NCBI RefSeq assembly: GCF_030272615.1 | Contig: NC_081409.1 | Span: 612,123,755-612,187,754 of the forward strand | Length of the DNA stretch: 64,000 nucleotides | Direction: 5' to 3' | Source of the DNA: Cryptomeria japonica | Lineage: Eukaryota; Streptophyta; Pinopsida; Cupressales; Cupressaceae | Shown here: positions 43,080-54,354 of the stretch, one piece after another | How positions within the stretch are numbered: the first letter of the stretch is position 1 | Layout of the letters: each line of letters opens with the position of its first letter | Notes under the pieces: generated by a model | Told to the model about the DNA's origin: nothing | Database searches by the model: none | What the model saw: only the letters and a program-made list of their open reading frames with translations | Program-made: the position numbers and the translations under genes

Positions 43080-45692
43080 TGTAGTGTCATAAATTGCGAT
43101 CCTAGAAATTTTTGACTGCATTAGGGTCCTCACGCATGCGAGTTTGAATCCTCTAACCTAATCAGAGACTATAGATTGCTCAGTCTATAGAAACAACTTC
43201 TTCCTTGGCCTCTACATCACCCCATCCGTACTCTACCCTAGAGAAAGGGGTAGGACAGGGGCGTGGCACCACTATCCCCCCTTGGATAGGGGCTTGGCAC
43301 CCTTGTCCTCCCAGGACAGGGCGTGGTGCCCCTGTCCCTACCCTATTTTGGGGCAAGACCCTTTCTACGGTTGCATTGTTGGTTGTGCATCAGGTGGGAA
43401 ACTCCCCCGATGTCGGCCCATGACAAAATTCAGATCCACTAACATGTATTAAGGGGGCATTTGTCCTCTCATTGGCATAAGTTGGATAGGTTGAAGTTGG
43501 ATAGATTGAAGAATTCAAGCATTCTTTTCCAACATTGAGCATTCTCAAGTCTCCCTTCAAGGCTAGGTGTTGCATTCAAGTCAAGCATATACTTGAGCTT
43601 TGATGAGGAAGATACTTCTCAGGGGGAGTAGTTGGTATAATGAATTGGTTGGTATTTTATGGTTTTTGTATTGCTTTGGTATTTGATGTCAAAGAGGGAG
43701 AGATTGATATGAAAAAACACATTATCTCTTGGGGAGAGATTATTCATTTGGGGAGAGATTTTTATTTTGGGAGAGACTGATTACTCTTTGTATCTATATT
43801 TTGATTTGTGGTTATAATCTCTTTTGGGAGATTGTTGGTTTTTGGTATTTGGCATTTCTATTTTGGCAAGTTGATGGTCTTTCCATCTTGTGTTGTCATC
43901 AATGCCAAAGGGGGAGATTGTTGGTATTTTGGTATGGTGTTATCATTGATGTCAACACCTATCAACACTTATCAACTCTGGCACTTTGAAGAATTGACAA
44001 TGTTCACCGGCAAGCAAGTGACTTATGCACAGTCACCAGTATCTGGTACACTAGAAGGATATGATGTTCATCGGCACTTGGAATGGCATGGAAAACACCT
44101 GGTTATGTCAAAGACATCATTTGGACACTTTGTCTTGGAGATTTGTTCATTGGCATATTCATGTTTGCATATTTGTTGTTACCGACAAATAGGTCTAGGT
44201 TATACACCGACAGGTTTATCTTTTCCAGATGAGCACGACATGCTATGGAGATGTTTTATTATTGTTGTAAATGCATCAAGCTGACATCTTGAATCAGTTA
44301 TTGCATCGGATATTGTTTTATTTGTAAATTGATTTTATTGTAATATCTTTTAGAGCCGGCCTACTAAAATTGGTCCTAGGTTATGATATAAATGTAAGAT
44401 CTTATTTGTAAGATCAAGTGTGTAATGTGAAGGAAGAAATAATTTGGTATATGCGAGAATAAGAAGATTTTTACACGCAGACATCATTTGAAGGTGAAGC
44501 AGGGTTTTTGTGAAGACAATCAGAACTACACCGGTACTGAATCCAGCATAGAAAGATGTTATTTTGAGCTGGACATCCTTATTGGATTTAACCATCCAAT
44601 TGTAGTCAGTGTGACTCCTATTTATGTTTGAGCAGTGAGCTCTAGGTGCTTGGCCTTTCTGCATGTACAGACCTCGTTTGTATACACATACTATCTGTAG
44701 TAGTATCATCTGATTGTGGGTAAGGTTTCCCACCATGGTTTTTCCCCTTATAGGGTTTCCACGTACAAATATTGGTGTTATGTGTTGTGGATGTTATTGT
44801 CTTTCTGTTTCATGCATTAGTCTTCACCGGTACTGCAATCAACTGATAAAATTGTCTACCGGCATAAAAGTTTGGTTTACCGATATTAAGCATTAAAGTT
44901 GGTTAAGTTATTTTTGGTTTGAATTTATTTGACAACTGATTCACCCCCCCCCCCCTCTCAATTGTCTTCGGGACCCCTAACAAAGGATTCAATCATTGAA
45001 GAGGAGATTAATTCCAACATTCAATTCCACACAAGCACTTCTATCAACATTTCTACTACAACCTCCCTTGAGGTGATTTGGAATTCAGTCTTTCATTTAC
45101 ATCTACTCGTAAGTTCTTTCTTTCACTACTTGGTTAATTCCAAAACTGGGGTTTGACCTAAAGGAAAACCCCCAATCCCAACCCATTTTCCTCTCTTTTC
45201 TATGTAGGTTTCAAGTGTGCATCTATAATTTCGGATTCAGGCTTAATTTGCAGAGGCGAAAAAACCCTTTTCATTTCGTGGATTTTTTGGAGGAGCGTGT
45301 ACATTCCCTCCATGGTCCGGGCAACTTTAACTCAAATTTGCAAGGTGACTTTGTCTCGATGTTTTACTTCCAGATCCAGGTGCACAACTTCATCCCATAA
45401 TTTGATCTCAAGTTATAATCAATTCTTTGTCACTTTTACACTACATAACTCAATCTATTCCTTTCATTTCCAACAAGGAAGAGGGGATCAACTTAACTTT
45501 CCAAATTCATTTAGAATTCAATCTACCATCTTCATGTGGAAAGATTGAATTTAGTGAATTATCATCTCCTCTTCCTAATGTAACATGGTGAAAAGTGTTT
45601 GAAGGGTAATCAATAGAGAAACTCTCATCTCTATTTGAGGGAAAGGGTAGTTTCCTTCTTGATCTATCATTCACCATTTTTCCACCATTACA
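43080..45692 (+). repeat. LTR A3, shared between U1 and U2, interrupted by a copia piece
   Basis: The LTR parts are 43080-43585 and 44983-45692, together matching A2. PPT on the left and PBS on the right show that it joins U1 to U2. A truncated copia insertion (43586-44982) splits it between caagtcaag and aaggattcaatc. The end is ccaccattaca. Confidence 0.87.
43586..44982 (+). mobile_element. 5'-truncated copia element (D family), 3' region plus LTR
   Basis: 43586-43918 is the D-type 3' untranslated region in plus orientation, with several purine tracts (tctcagggggagtag, tggggagagatt and finally aaagggggagattg). 43919-44982 is the complete 1064-bp LTR (tgttggtatt...acccctaaca), with ataaatgtaagatc TATA-like sequence near 44388 and the C-run tcacccccccc near its end. 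No gag or pol and no 5' LTR are present. The flanks overlap by only about aag at the junction, so the target duplication is not clear. Confidence 0.85.
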
Positions 45693-45695
45693 TTT

Positions 45696-45708
45696 TGGTG
45701 AACCCGAC
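45696..45708 (+). promoter_or_regulatory. U2 primer-binding site (tRNA-Trp type)
   Basis: tggtgaacccgac, 3 bp after LTR A3, matches the G/B primer site for 13 bases and then diverges (atcttgc), exactly as in U1. Confidence 0.75.
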
Positions 45709-46906
45709 ATCTTGCATGCTTTCCTCTGAACAAAATTGCATATTTTTCATTTACAAGTTTCAACTTTCTACAAACTTAGTGGTTAAATCATTCAAAACCT
45801 AGTTTTTAAATTTAAAATTGAACTTGCAATTTGTAAAAATTGCTTGTGGTTATCTTAGACCTGAAAATTGTTTTGATTGTCAAATTCAATTTCCTCATTG
45901 TCTTTTTTAATTTGCAATTAAAATTTACAAAATTAAGAGGTTACTTGTTTAAACCCTAATTTTTAAAAAATCATATTGAACTTGTGCAAAAATTGGATTT
46001 CCATTTAATTTTCAAATTCTTGTTTGTTCTCAGATTTCTCTTCAATACTACAATTCAAATTTTCAATTTCCCCCCCTTTTTCCCAAAATTCAAATTTCAA
46101 AATTAAGTGGTTAGGTCATCAAACCCTAATTTTTAAAATTAATTGGATTTTGTGTGAATTTCAAATCAATTTCATTTACATTCATATTTCTAAACATTTT
46201 CCAAGGTGTCCCTATCCATTAGATTTGACCCTTTTCAAAATTCTAATTCAATTCCCCTTTTTCTTCAAAACCCTTATAGGGTCCTATTTTCACATTTACG
46301 CCTTCATTTCGCCCATCAAGAGATCGTAAAAGTCACCAATTTTGGGGGGTTAGCTTTAAAATCATTGTAATATCCATCCCTGAAAAATTTCGACAAAAGT
46401 TGGTCAGACCATGTGCGTTCCTGCCACGGTCCTCAACTTTTTTCCTAAAATTTCGGGAGACTATTATGACTATATTTACTAGCCTAAATTTGGAAGATTC
46501 ATTGATTTTATCACTTTTTGATCCCTCTAGAATTGAAAATACCTCCAAAATTCAACATTTCAAATTTCAAGAAATTTTTTTAAATTAAGAGGTTAATTAT
46601 AGTCTGCATTGATTTTAAAAGTTCGGATTTTAAAATTAAGTGGTATTCCCTTGGCCCTAATTTTAAAATTCCAATTTCCTTTCATTTTTGGAAATTGTTT
46701 CATTCCATTCTTCCAACAAAGTTCAAATTTTGTAATCATTATTTTCTTAAATTTTGCATTACTCAGTTTTGTAAGCTTTGATCTACAATTCAAAATTCAA
46801 GTTTTCCCTCTAGTGCATGAGTTTTACCACTATTAGTCCTACCTATCCAATCGCTGTTAGATGAAGCATTAGAATTAAGGCTTCCCAAGGTTTAATTACC
46901 GAGGAG
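45709..46906 (+). other. U2 leader, no gene seen
   Basis: A+T-rich leader matching 17298-18494 of U1 throughout, with small indels. Short open frames on both strands recur in U1 without conserved start or stop, so I do not treat them as genes. Confidence 0.6.
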
Positions 46907-46920
46907 ATGGAGCCTAAATT
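46907..46920 (+). pseudogene. First codons of U2 gag, split off by element E
   Basis: ATG GAG CCT AAA... at 46907 equals the gag start of U1 at 18495. Element E begins at 46921, directly after the target duplication aaatt (46916-46920). The gag continues at 54360. Confidence 0.8.
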
Positions 46921-48022
46921 GGTGATGGACTTGAAAAGCACTGAGAGGGGGGGTGAATCAGTGACACCAAAACAAGCACTACTTCAAACACTAATCGGTA
47001 GATGAACTTAACCAAGAATTTAAACAAAATACATGCTATCCAAAATGATATAACAACATCTACATAAAGCAACATGTCCACCATAACACAAGTGTTTATA
47101 CATGGAAAACCCAAATAGGTAAAAACCACTGTGAGATGGAACTCACAAGTTAACTATCTACAGTAATAGATAGTTGATTGGTTAAGGTCTTACAAAGTGC
47201 TCTGCTAGGAGTGAATCTTGTTAGAGATCCCAAGCTTGATTAGAAGCTTATACCCTGTTAAAAGTACTACCCTGTTAGGAGTAACCTCGTTAGAGGATTT
47301 GAGAATCCAAAATAATGGATCACCTTGTTAGAGGATTTGTACAATGAAGCTTGCTAGAGCTTACCCGGTTAGGGGATTTGATTATGTTGTAATGATTAGA
47401 AAACAAGAATGGTTTGATCTATTTTGAGTAGCACAATACTTGCTTGATCAGATCATTCTAAGTACATTCAACACTGCTCTTCATCTTAACACTTATCGCT
47501 CTTCAATAAAATATTTTACTCTTTATGCATATCAGTATTCACATAATCTCCTCTTCTATATCAGTTCCAAATGATTCAGTAAGATGTCTATAAATAGACA
47601 TTCAGATCTTATGTCAGCCTTAGAAAATCAAAACACAATTTCCTAGGTGCAGTGTATCTAAACAAGTAAACATAACTCATCACAAAAATGACTGCCAATA
47701 AAATGGTGTTGGTAATGCATCACAAGATCAAATACCGATTAGAACAATCACTGGTTGGAACAAAACATGTGAATCATTGTCCTGGAATCTTCCGCTTGAT
47801 CTCCATCTTCATCTTCATTTTGATGTCAACTTAATGTAACCATAGGTTATCTCTTATGCACATACTGGTTGACACAGAGTACCGGTTAGAGATGAACCTT
47901 AAACATATTGGTTAACAGTGTAAACCAATGAAGTTACACCAGTAGTCAATGTAATCATGTGTGTGTGAGAGTGTTTCATCAATGACAACAAGTGATGAAT
48001 ATATTACAATCATCATCAAGCC
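46921..48022 (-). repeat. Element E 3' LTR
   Basis: About 1102 bp, ending catcaagcca on the plus strand. It carries gagagggggggtgaatcagt near its left end and the palindromic tgtctataaatagaca near 47587. It matches 53242-54354 with a few percent differences. Confidence 0.88.
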
Positions 48023-48303
48023 AACAATCTCCCCCTTTGGCATTGATGGCAACACTTAGAAAATTTTAGAGTAATACAATACCACTAAGTGTGCATACAT
48101 AACATATTTACACATGTGCTCATACTCCCCTTTAATGCAATACTCCCCCTTAATGTATGCATAAATACAAAATTTTCAAAAACACACATACATATTATTA
48201 CTCCCCCTTTGACAACAATTCCAAAATGATAAAGTAAAATATATACATATATATAGAAATCTATATCAAAGTGTTCAACATATATTACAACTTAAAAAAT
48301 AGT
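48023..48303 (-). promoter_or_regulatory. Element E 3' untranslated region with repeated polypurine tracts
   Basis: The minus strand reads gccaaagggggagattgt next to the 3' LTR, with further aaggggagta, aagggggagta and aaagggggagta tracts near 48123, 48142 and 48199. This is the same layout as in D and F2. Confidence 0.75.
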
Positions 48304-51300
48304 TCATGCACTGGCTAATCTCATAAAAATATCATTGAAGTTCTGCTTCATCTATGATAAAGCATTTTCCCATAATTCTAGTATGTTAGCAGTATACTTA
48401 GATGTAGACATCAACTGGGAATGGAATTCTTCCATTGAGTCTAGCATGCAGGTTTCAGGAGTAGCAAGAATAGCTTCTGCATTGGAGTAGGCTCTCTGAA
48501 GAATGTCGCATGTGAGATGAGCTGACTCTTGATCTCTTTTAGAGATTGAAATCACTTAGCCTTCTCATTATCATTCCTGTTCAATATGTCATGCAAGTCA
48601 TCTATAGACCGATTAAAGGCATGAATGGAGTCCTAGAGTGGGACACATGCCTTGCATAACCTTTCCATTTCTTGCTCGGTTTCAACTTGACTCTTAGAAA
48701 TGTCAAAATAAAAGAAAGTAACATTAGAGGTAGAGGCAAGATACTTTCCTCTGGATTCAATAGCTTTCTTCAACATACTTCCATTATGAGATAAATCCAT
48801 TTTTCCACTTTCAATGTTCTTTGCCAGTTTATCTCCATATTTATTCTTGTGGCTCTTCTCAATAGACATTTGAGCAGCATCTTCAAGTGACTTGATTTGA
48901 TCATATGCATCTGCAACTAACTGACCAAGTTTGGTAATGGGTGTAGGAAGATGTGCAATAGCTCTTTCCGGTAGTAAACCAGACAAAATTTCTACTGCAT
49001 TTTGGATTGTCTCTGCTTCAATCCTTTGCTCTTTCAGTCTCTTCTTGTGTGCTCGAGATTGCATAACATTAAAAATCTTCATCATTTTAGATGCGCTCAA
49101 AGTGTTCATGTCAATGGGTCATGAAATGCTTAAAGAATCATCATCATCATCTTCAAGTAGCGTTTGCTTTGCCGGTTCAGGGGGTACACTCTTAATGATA
49201 GCTCTTATGTGTTCTTCTCTATTGTCTCTTTAGGTAACTGAGTGACAAATTTCTCAGTAGACTCCTTTTGAGTATTTTCAATGATCGGTGGAGATTGGGG
49301 TTTCTCCAGTTGTTTTGTTGTTGATTCATTGTCCACTGTTAGTTGAATACCTAGTTGTTCAACTAATGAAACCTGTACTTTAGTAATTGTAGGAGGCTCC
49401 ACATCTGGTGCAGTGATGTCTCTAGATAGGTCTATGGTGTCCTGAACATCTTCATCAACAAGAATAATGGAATCATTCTTATTCTTGATTGGATAGACTA
49501 TGTCAGCTTGAACAATCTCCTCTTCATCTATTTTTGGTCAAGGAACATCATCGGTAGTATTATCCTTATTGCTAGAGTGGAGGACTTCTTCCCTCTTTTT
49601 GATTACACAAGCTAGTTGATGTGTCTCACAACTATAATTTTTGCATTAAGAAGCTTCAATCTTCTCATTTTAAAATCAAAATATACTTTGTATTGCTCAA
49701 CTAAAGCACTAAATCCATGCGATGATAAATTGGGAAAATATTGTACAAATATTTCATCAATATTGTTCTTTTCCAATTAAATTGCTTCCTCCCATTTATT
49801 TAAAAGAGTATTATACAAAGAGATTGAAATATCTTTTTCCAAGTCATGCGAAAATCTATTGTAATGACCCAAATAAGTCATTACCTGTTGGATTACTTGC
49901 TTCTGCTCATCTTCAATGAAAGAATCAAAATATTCTTTGACATTATCAAACCTATTTCTTCCTAATGTCTTCATTGTTCTCTCAAAAATTGTGTTAGCTT
50001 TGTAGGTAGCAATATCTATAGGTGTAGTTTCCTTTGGCACTACCTTTACCTTCTTGGGTATTCTGTCGGTTGATTTTTCCTTCTTTGTTTCTTCTTCAGA
50101 ATCTGTACCCTCAGACTCTAGTTGCAAAATCAATTTCTGATTTCTCTTCTTTGGTGCACTCTCCTTCTTTACATATACTTTAGGTGTTGGTTCCTTTTTG
50201 GTTAGGACACTCCGAGTCACCCTTGTGGTCTTTTTCACGGGAGATTTTTCATCAGACTTCTTTTTCTTTCCTTTCACTTTAGCTACAGGTGCAGTACCGG
50301 TTTCAGTTGGTGCAACTTGGACTACCAAAATATCCAATTTTGCCTTCTGTTTATCTTTAGACAATGCTAACAGGGTATTAGCATAGCCGACCAGTAAATC
50401 ATGATTAGCCTCATAGCTCATATCTTCCATCTCTTCCTCTCTAGGCTCAATTGCTTGCATCAAGCAAAAGTCAGTGGTAATAGTGAAGATTATGTCTTTT
50501 GCAAAGTGTTTTACCACATCTTCAGGTAGCCTCATTCTCATGCTCATCTTTTTCTGAAATTCATTAAAATACTTGTTCAAGGTAGCTGAAAAAGTATTTT
50601 TCACAGCCTTAATGTTGTTCTTGATATGTGCATTGACCGGTTGTTCTTTGGACCATTCAATGTCTCCTATACCTGGTAGGAAGTTCTGAAAATAGAAAAA
50701 TAACCCAGCTAATAGCTGACCATATTTGAACTTTTGTGTGTTGTCCTTCTTAATGGATTGCAAATTTTGAAATAATTGCACTCTGATGGCTTCACAGATA
50801 TCATAATCTGCATTATCAACAATCATTCTATGTGTTGTATGAATTGTTGCAAATGGAACACTGTTAAGTCTACTGGAGTAAAATACCCAGTAGCCTATTA
50901 CCATTTCTACAAGTTTCACGGTAGGGTCTCTAATATTGTTGATAGAAAAAGCATGCTTATAAGATGTAGAACCAGTTAACTTGAAGACAATATCCTTTGA
51001 AATTATTCTTAACACAGGAATTTCACCGGTTGAGAAATAACCCGTTATAGCCCTAATAACTTCCTTGGTTATTGTGTGAGTCCTCTCCAAATACATATTC
51101 TCTCTGTGGACTCGACTCAAAATGATCCTGATGTGTTCTTCCTCAAAATCTTCAAGAAAATAGGCGGCATTATGAAAACCTTTTTCAAAAACCCTAGCAT
51201 ATTTTGTTTCAATCTTTCCACTCTTATCACAGAGTGATTTCAACTATGTATAGACATGTAATGTTCCTAAATCTTCTATCTTGTAATCTATATAGCTGGA

Positions 51301-51489
51301 CAAGTCACCTTTGACCACAACACTGCTCAGGACTTGCGACAATGCATTATAAGACATAATTTCATCTGCCTTTAGAGCTTCCTCAGGCTCAACAGTGATC
51401 ATCAACCTCTCTACAAACTTAGAAGTAGATGCCTTTCTAGATAAACAAATTTCGAAACGGTATACAAAGAAATACCTTGTATCTTACAT
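48304..51489 (-). pseudogene. Element E ORFX: large unknown protein in the pol position
   Basis: A roughly 1060-codon frame. Start: ATG 51489, whose second codon is TAA, the reading then continuing DTRYFFVYRFEICLSRKAS; without that start, Met 51357 (MSYNALSQVLSS). A 488-codon open stretch follows (51243-49777), containing the N-terminal part (HTITKEVIRAITGYF; VEMVIGYWVFYSSRL; MSMRMRLPEDVVKHFAKDI), then a Lys-rich linker (VKGKKKKSDEKSPVKK) and FDNVKEYFDSFIEDEQKQVI. The C-terminal half (49500-48304) is in other frames and is helical (AVEILSGLLPERAIAHLP; KLAKNIESGKMDLSHNG). It matches the frame at 60958-63997 in element F2 through most of its length. No known catalytic motif is seen. The ITKEVIRAITG phrase weakly recalls plant transposon-protein domains. 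It may be an extra third ORF left after loss of pol, or a new one. Confidence 0.7.
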
Positions 51490-51883
51490 GTCGCTCTGTT
51501 TCCCAGTTGAAATGTTCAAATGCACACTCATTCACCTCTTTGCAACTTTGAATTCAACTTGATTTCTCTAAACACAAAACAATTCACCAATTGACAACAA
51601 GACAATCTTGTTCAGCTCTGCAATCGCTTCAAATTTATTTTTCAAAAGATTTAGGGTAAAAAAGATAGAGTAAAACTTGTTTTTATCCCTTTTTACCAAC
51701 TGTAATAAATGCTCGCACTTTAGGTTACAAACCCTAATTTTACCGCTCAAGTGAAATACCAATTGATAACACGTCAACAAAAAGTCACCAAAAATTCATA
51801 ATTCAAACATTCTTTCCCGGTCATTTTACAAGGGGTCCGAAGACGGTTTACCGTTAAGCTCCCCTTAGCTATGTTAAACAGGC
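51490..51883 (-). other. Element E gag-ORFX gap
   Basis: About 400 bp without a usable frame, at the place where protease and pol would begin in a complete copia element. Multiple stops lie in all frames. It may hold the scar of the pol deletion. Confidence 0.5.
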
Positions 51884-53176
51884 TTAAGTCACCGATCCTG
51901 GATTCTCTTCACTGGGTGAAGGAACAATTTCTTTTCCAGGTGAGTCATCACCTTTCTTTTTCCAAATTTGATTCATATCTTCTCTGGTTTCCTCAACATC
52001 AATATTTTGCTTGCCTTTCTGATCCTTGAAGGAGTTGACCAGTTTACTATTTCTTGATCTACAAAATTTTGCTAAGTGCCTCGGTTTGTTGTAGTGATAA
52101 TAGACCATACCAGATGATCTCCAGCGTCCTGCATTTCCTCTTCCTATTTTTTTTTGTAGTTCATAGCCACATGACCAAAGTTATTACAAAAGGTTCAAAC
52201 AACATTTGTTACCTTTTCCATTTCGAATGGACTAAACCAGTTGCCATAGGATCTTTGCCAATTCAGGTTTACCCAGTTATCAAAGTTCATTATCTGGTCA
52301 CCATTTGGTCTAGGATGCATGTGTAGTACGGGATAGTTTTCTCCATATCTGCACTCAATATGTCTATGCCCATACATTCCACATGTGTAGCAATGACCTT
52401 CAAACTTTATAGACACATACCTAGCATTAGTATTGTAATTTGCATTTCTGTTAGGTTTGTCTCTATAGACATTTGTAGTATGACCAGGCTTATGACAAAC
52501 AAAGCAGATAGGTTTAAAAACCTTCTTACCGATAGTCTTATTGACTTTAGGAGTAGTTTTGTTCTTTGGATAGTTGCTCTTTGTACTGGAGAACTCATTT
52601 TTCAGTTGTATGAAAACCAAGTCCAAAGATATCACCCTTCATTCTCTGTGATTGAATTTGTTCTTCCAGCATGGTAGAACTTTTGATAAACTTCTCCAAT
52701 TTCTCATTGTCTTCAGTAAGCTTTTTGACAAGATCTTCAATATGCTTAGATAGGTTCTCTTTCAGAGATGATGCTAGCTCAAGATCTAGCTTTAGGTTTT
52801 TCTTTTCTTCTATTTCAGCAATCAAGTTCTCATGCACAGTGTCTTTTTCCCATTTTATCTTTATAATCACTTGATCTCTTACCTTGATAAGATCTTCAGA
52901 AGCTCTTTTGGCTTCCAGTTCCTTACTCATGCGGATAGTGAGAACTTCTAGCTCCCTTCCTAGATTCAGTTTTTCACCGTTCACCTTTTCAACTTCATCA
53001 GCTAAAGCTTCAATATTGGCTTCACCTGAAGAACTATAATCAGATATTTCTAACAGTTTTTCAGATAGATCTCTCCTTTTGACTTGAGAAACTTTCAGTT
53101 TTCCCCTAAGGGATTCAACTTCATTTCTGCTAGCTTCTATCTCTCTAACCATATCGAAGTAGCTCCTATCCCCCAT
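51884..53176 (-). pseudogene. Element E gag-like protein: coiled coil plus multiple zinc knuckles
   Basis: Start ATG 53176 (MGDRSYFDMVREIEASRNEV), about 45 bp after the PBS. About 185 residues of heptad-rich, charged coiled coil follow (RDLSEKLLEISDYSSSGE; LASSLKENLSKHIEDLVKKL). The frame shifts near 52620 into FIQLKNEFSSTKSNYPKNK and a knuckle array: CFVCHKPGHTTNVYRDK (last Cys is Tyr), CYTCGMYGHRHIECRYG (intact CCHC), CNNFGHVAMNYKKK (degenerate) and YYHYNKPRHLAKFCRSR (degenerate). It ends near 51884 (EENPGSVT). A longer frame open to 53446 runs back into the LTR and is not the start. RNA packaging is the likely role. Confidence 0.75.
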
Positions 53177-53220
53177 GGTAGTTTCAAGACTCCCTTCTAA
53201 GCAGCTAGGATTCAAAGAAG

Positions 53221-53236
53221 TTAGGCTCTGATACCA
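53221..53236 (-). promoter_or_regulatory. Element E primer-binding site (initiator tRNA-Met)
   Basis: The minus strand reads tggtatcagagcctaa five bases after the LTR end (aagtcca). The tggtatcagagc core is the classic plant LTR-element site for the initiator Met tRNA. Confidence 0.9.
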
Positions 53237-53241
53237 ATTAA

Positions 53242-54354
53242 TGGACTTGAAAAGAACTGAGAGGGGGGGGTGAATCAGTGACACCAAAACAAACACTACT
53301 TCAAACACTAACTGGTAGCTGAACTTAACCAAGCATTTAAACAAAATACATGCTATCCAAAATGATATAACAATATCCACATAAAGTAACACATCCACCA
53401 TAACATAAGTATTTATATGTGGAAAACCCAAATAGGTAAAAACCACAGTGAGATGGAACTCACAAGTTAACTATCTACAGTAATAGATAATTGACCGGTT
53501 AAGGTCTTACAAAGTGCTCTGCTAGGAGCGAATCTTGTTAGAGATCCCAAGCTTGATTAAAAGCTTATACCTTGTTAAGAGTACTACCATGTTAGGAGTA
53601 ACCTCACTCGAGGATTTGAGAATCCAAACTAATGGATCACCTTGTTAGAGGATTTGTACAATGAAGCTTGTTAGAGCTTACCCGGTTAGGGGATTTGATT
53701 CTATTGTAATGATTAGAAAACAACAAGAATGGTTTGATATATTCTGAGTAGCATGATACTTGCTTGATCAGATCATTCTAAGTACATTCAACATTGCTCT
53801 TCATCTTAACACTTATCGCTCTTCAACAAAATATTTCACTCTTTATGCATATCAATATTCGCATAATCTCCTCTTCTATATCAGTTTCAAATGATTCAGT
53901 AAGATGTCTATAAATAGACATTCAGATCTTATGTCGGCCTTAGGAAATCACAACATAATTTCCTAGGTGCAATGTATGTAGACAAGTAAACATAACTCAT
54001 CACAAAAATGACCGCCAAGAAAATGGTGCTGATAACTCATCACAAGATCAGATACTGGTTAGAATAGTCAATACCGGTTGGAACAAAACATGTGAACCAT
54101 TGTCCTAGAATCTTCCACTTGATCTCCATCTTCATCTTCATCTTCATTTTGATTCTAACTTAATGTAACCACAGGTTATCTCTTATGCACATACTGGTTG
54201 ACACAGAGTACCGGTTAGAGATGAACCTTAAACATATCAGTTAATAATGTAAACCAATGAATTTACACTAGTAGTCAATATAATCATATGTGTGTGTGTG
54301 AGTGTTTCATCAATGACAACAAGTGATTAATACATTACAATCATCATCAAGCCA
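53242..54354 (-). repeat. Element E 5' LTR
   Basis: 1113 bp, from tggacttgaaaag to catcaagcca on the plus strand, matching the 3' LTR. It contains a longer G-run (gagaggggggggtgaatcag) and the same tctataaatagac palindrome near 53908. Confidence 0.88.

Larger units (their letters stand above)
46921..54354 (-). mobile_element. Element E: pol-less copia-like retrotransposon with unknown ORFX
   Basis: A 7.4-kb element on the minus strand: 5' LTR 53242-54354, initiator-Met PBS 53221-53236, gag-like frame 53176-51884, ORFX 51489-48304, purine tracts and PPT at 48023-48043, 3' LTR 46921-48022. The target duplication aaatt is at 46916-46920 and 54355-54359, confirmed by the uninterrupted U1 sequence near 18503. 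No protease, integrase, RT or RNase H motif is readable in any frame. LTR termini and PPT wording resemble copia D and F2, so an element of that family may supply pol. LTR start is ambiguous by about five bases. Confidence 0.88.

Noticed and set aside
47583-47600. Palindrome tgtctataaatagaca as a regulator-binding site
   Set aside because: It is present in both E LTRs, but a TATA-like box reading in both directions is enough to explain it; no further evidence.
52595-53446. 283-codon frame with a hydrophobic N-terminus, possibly a membrane protein
   Set aside because: The hydrophobic part is LTR and PBS sequence read through; the gag start after the PBS is at 53176.
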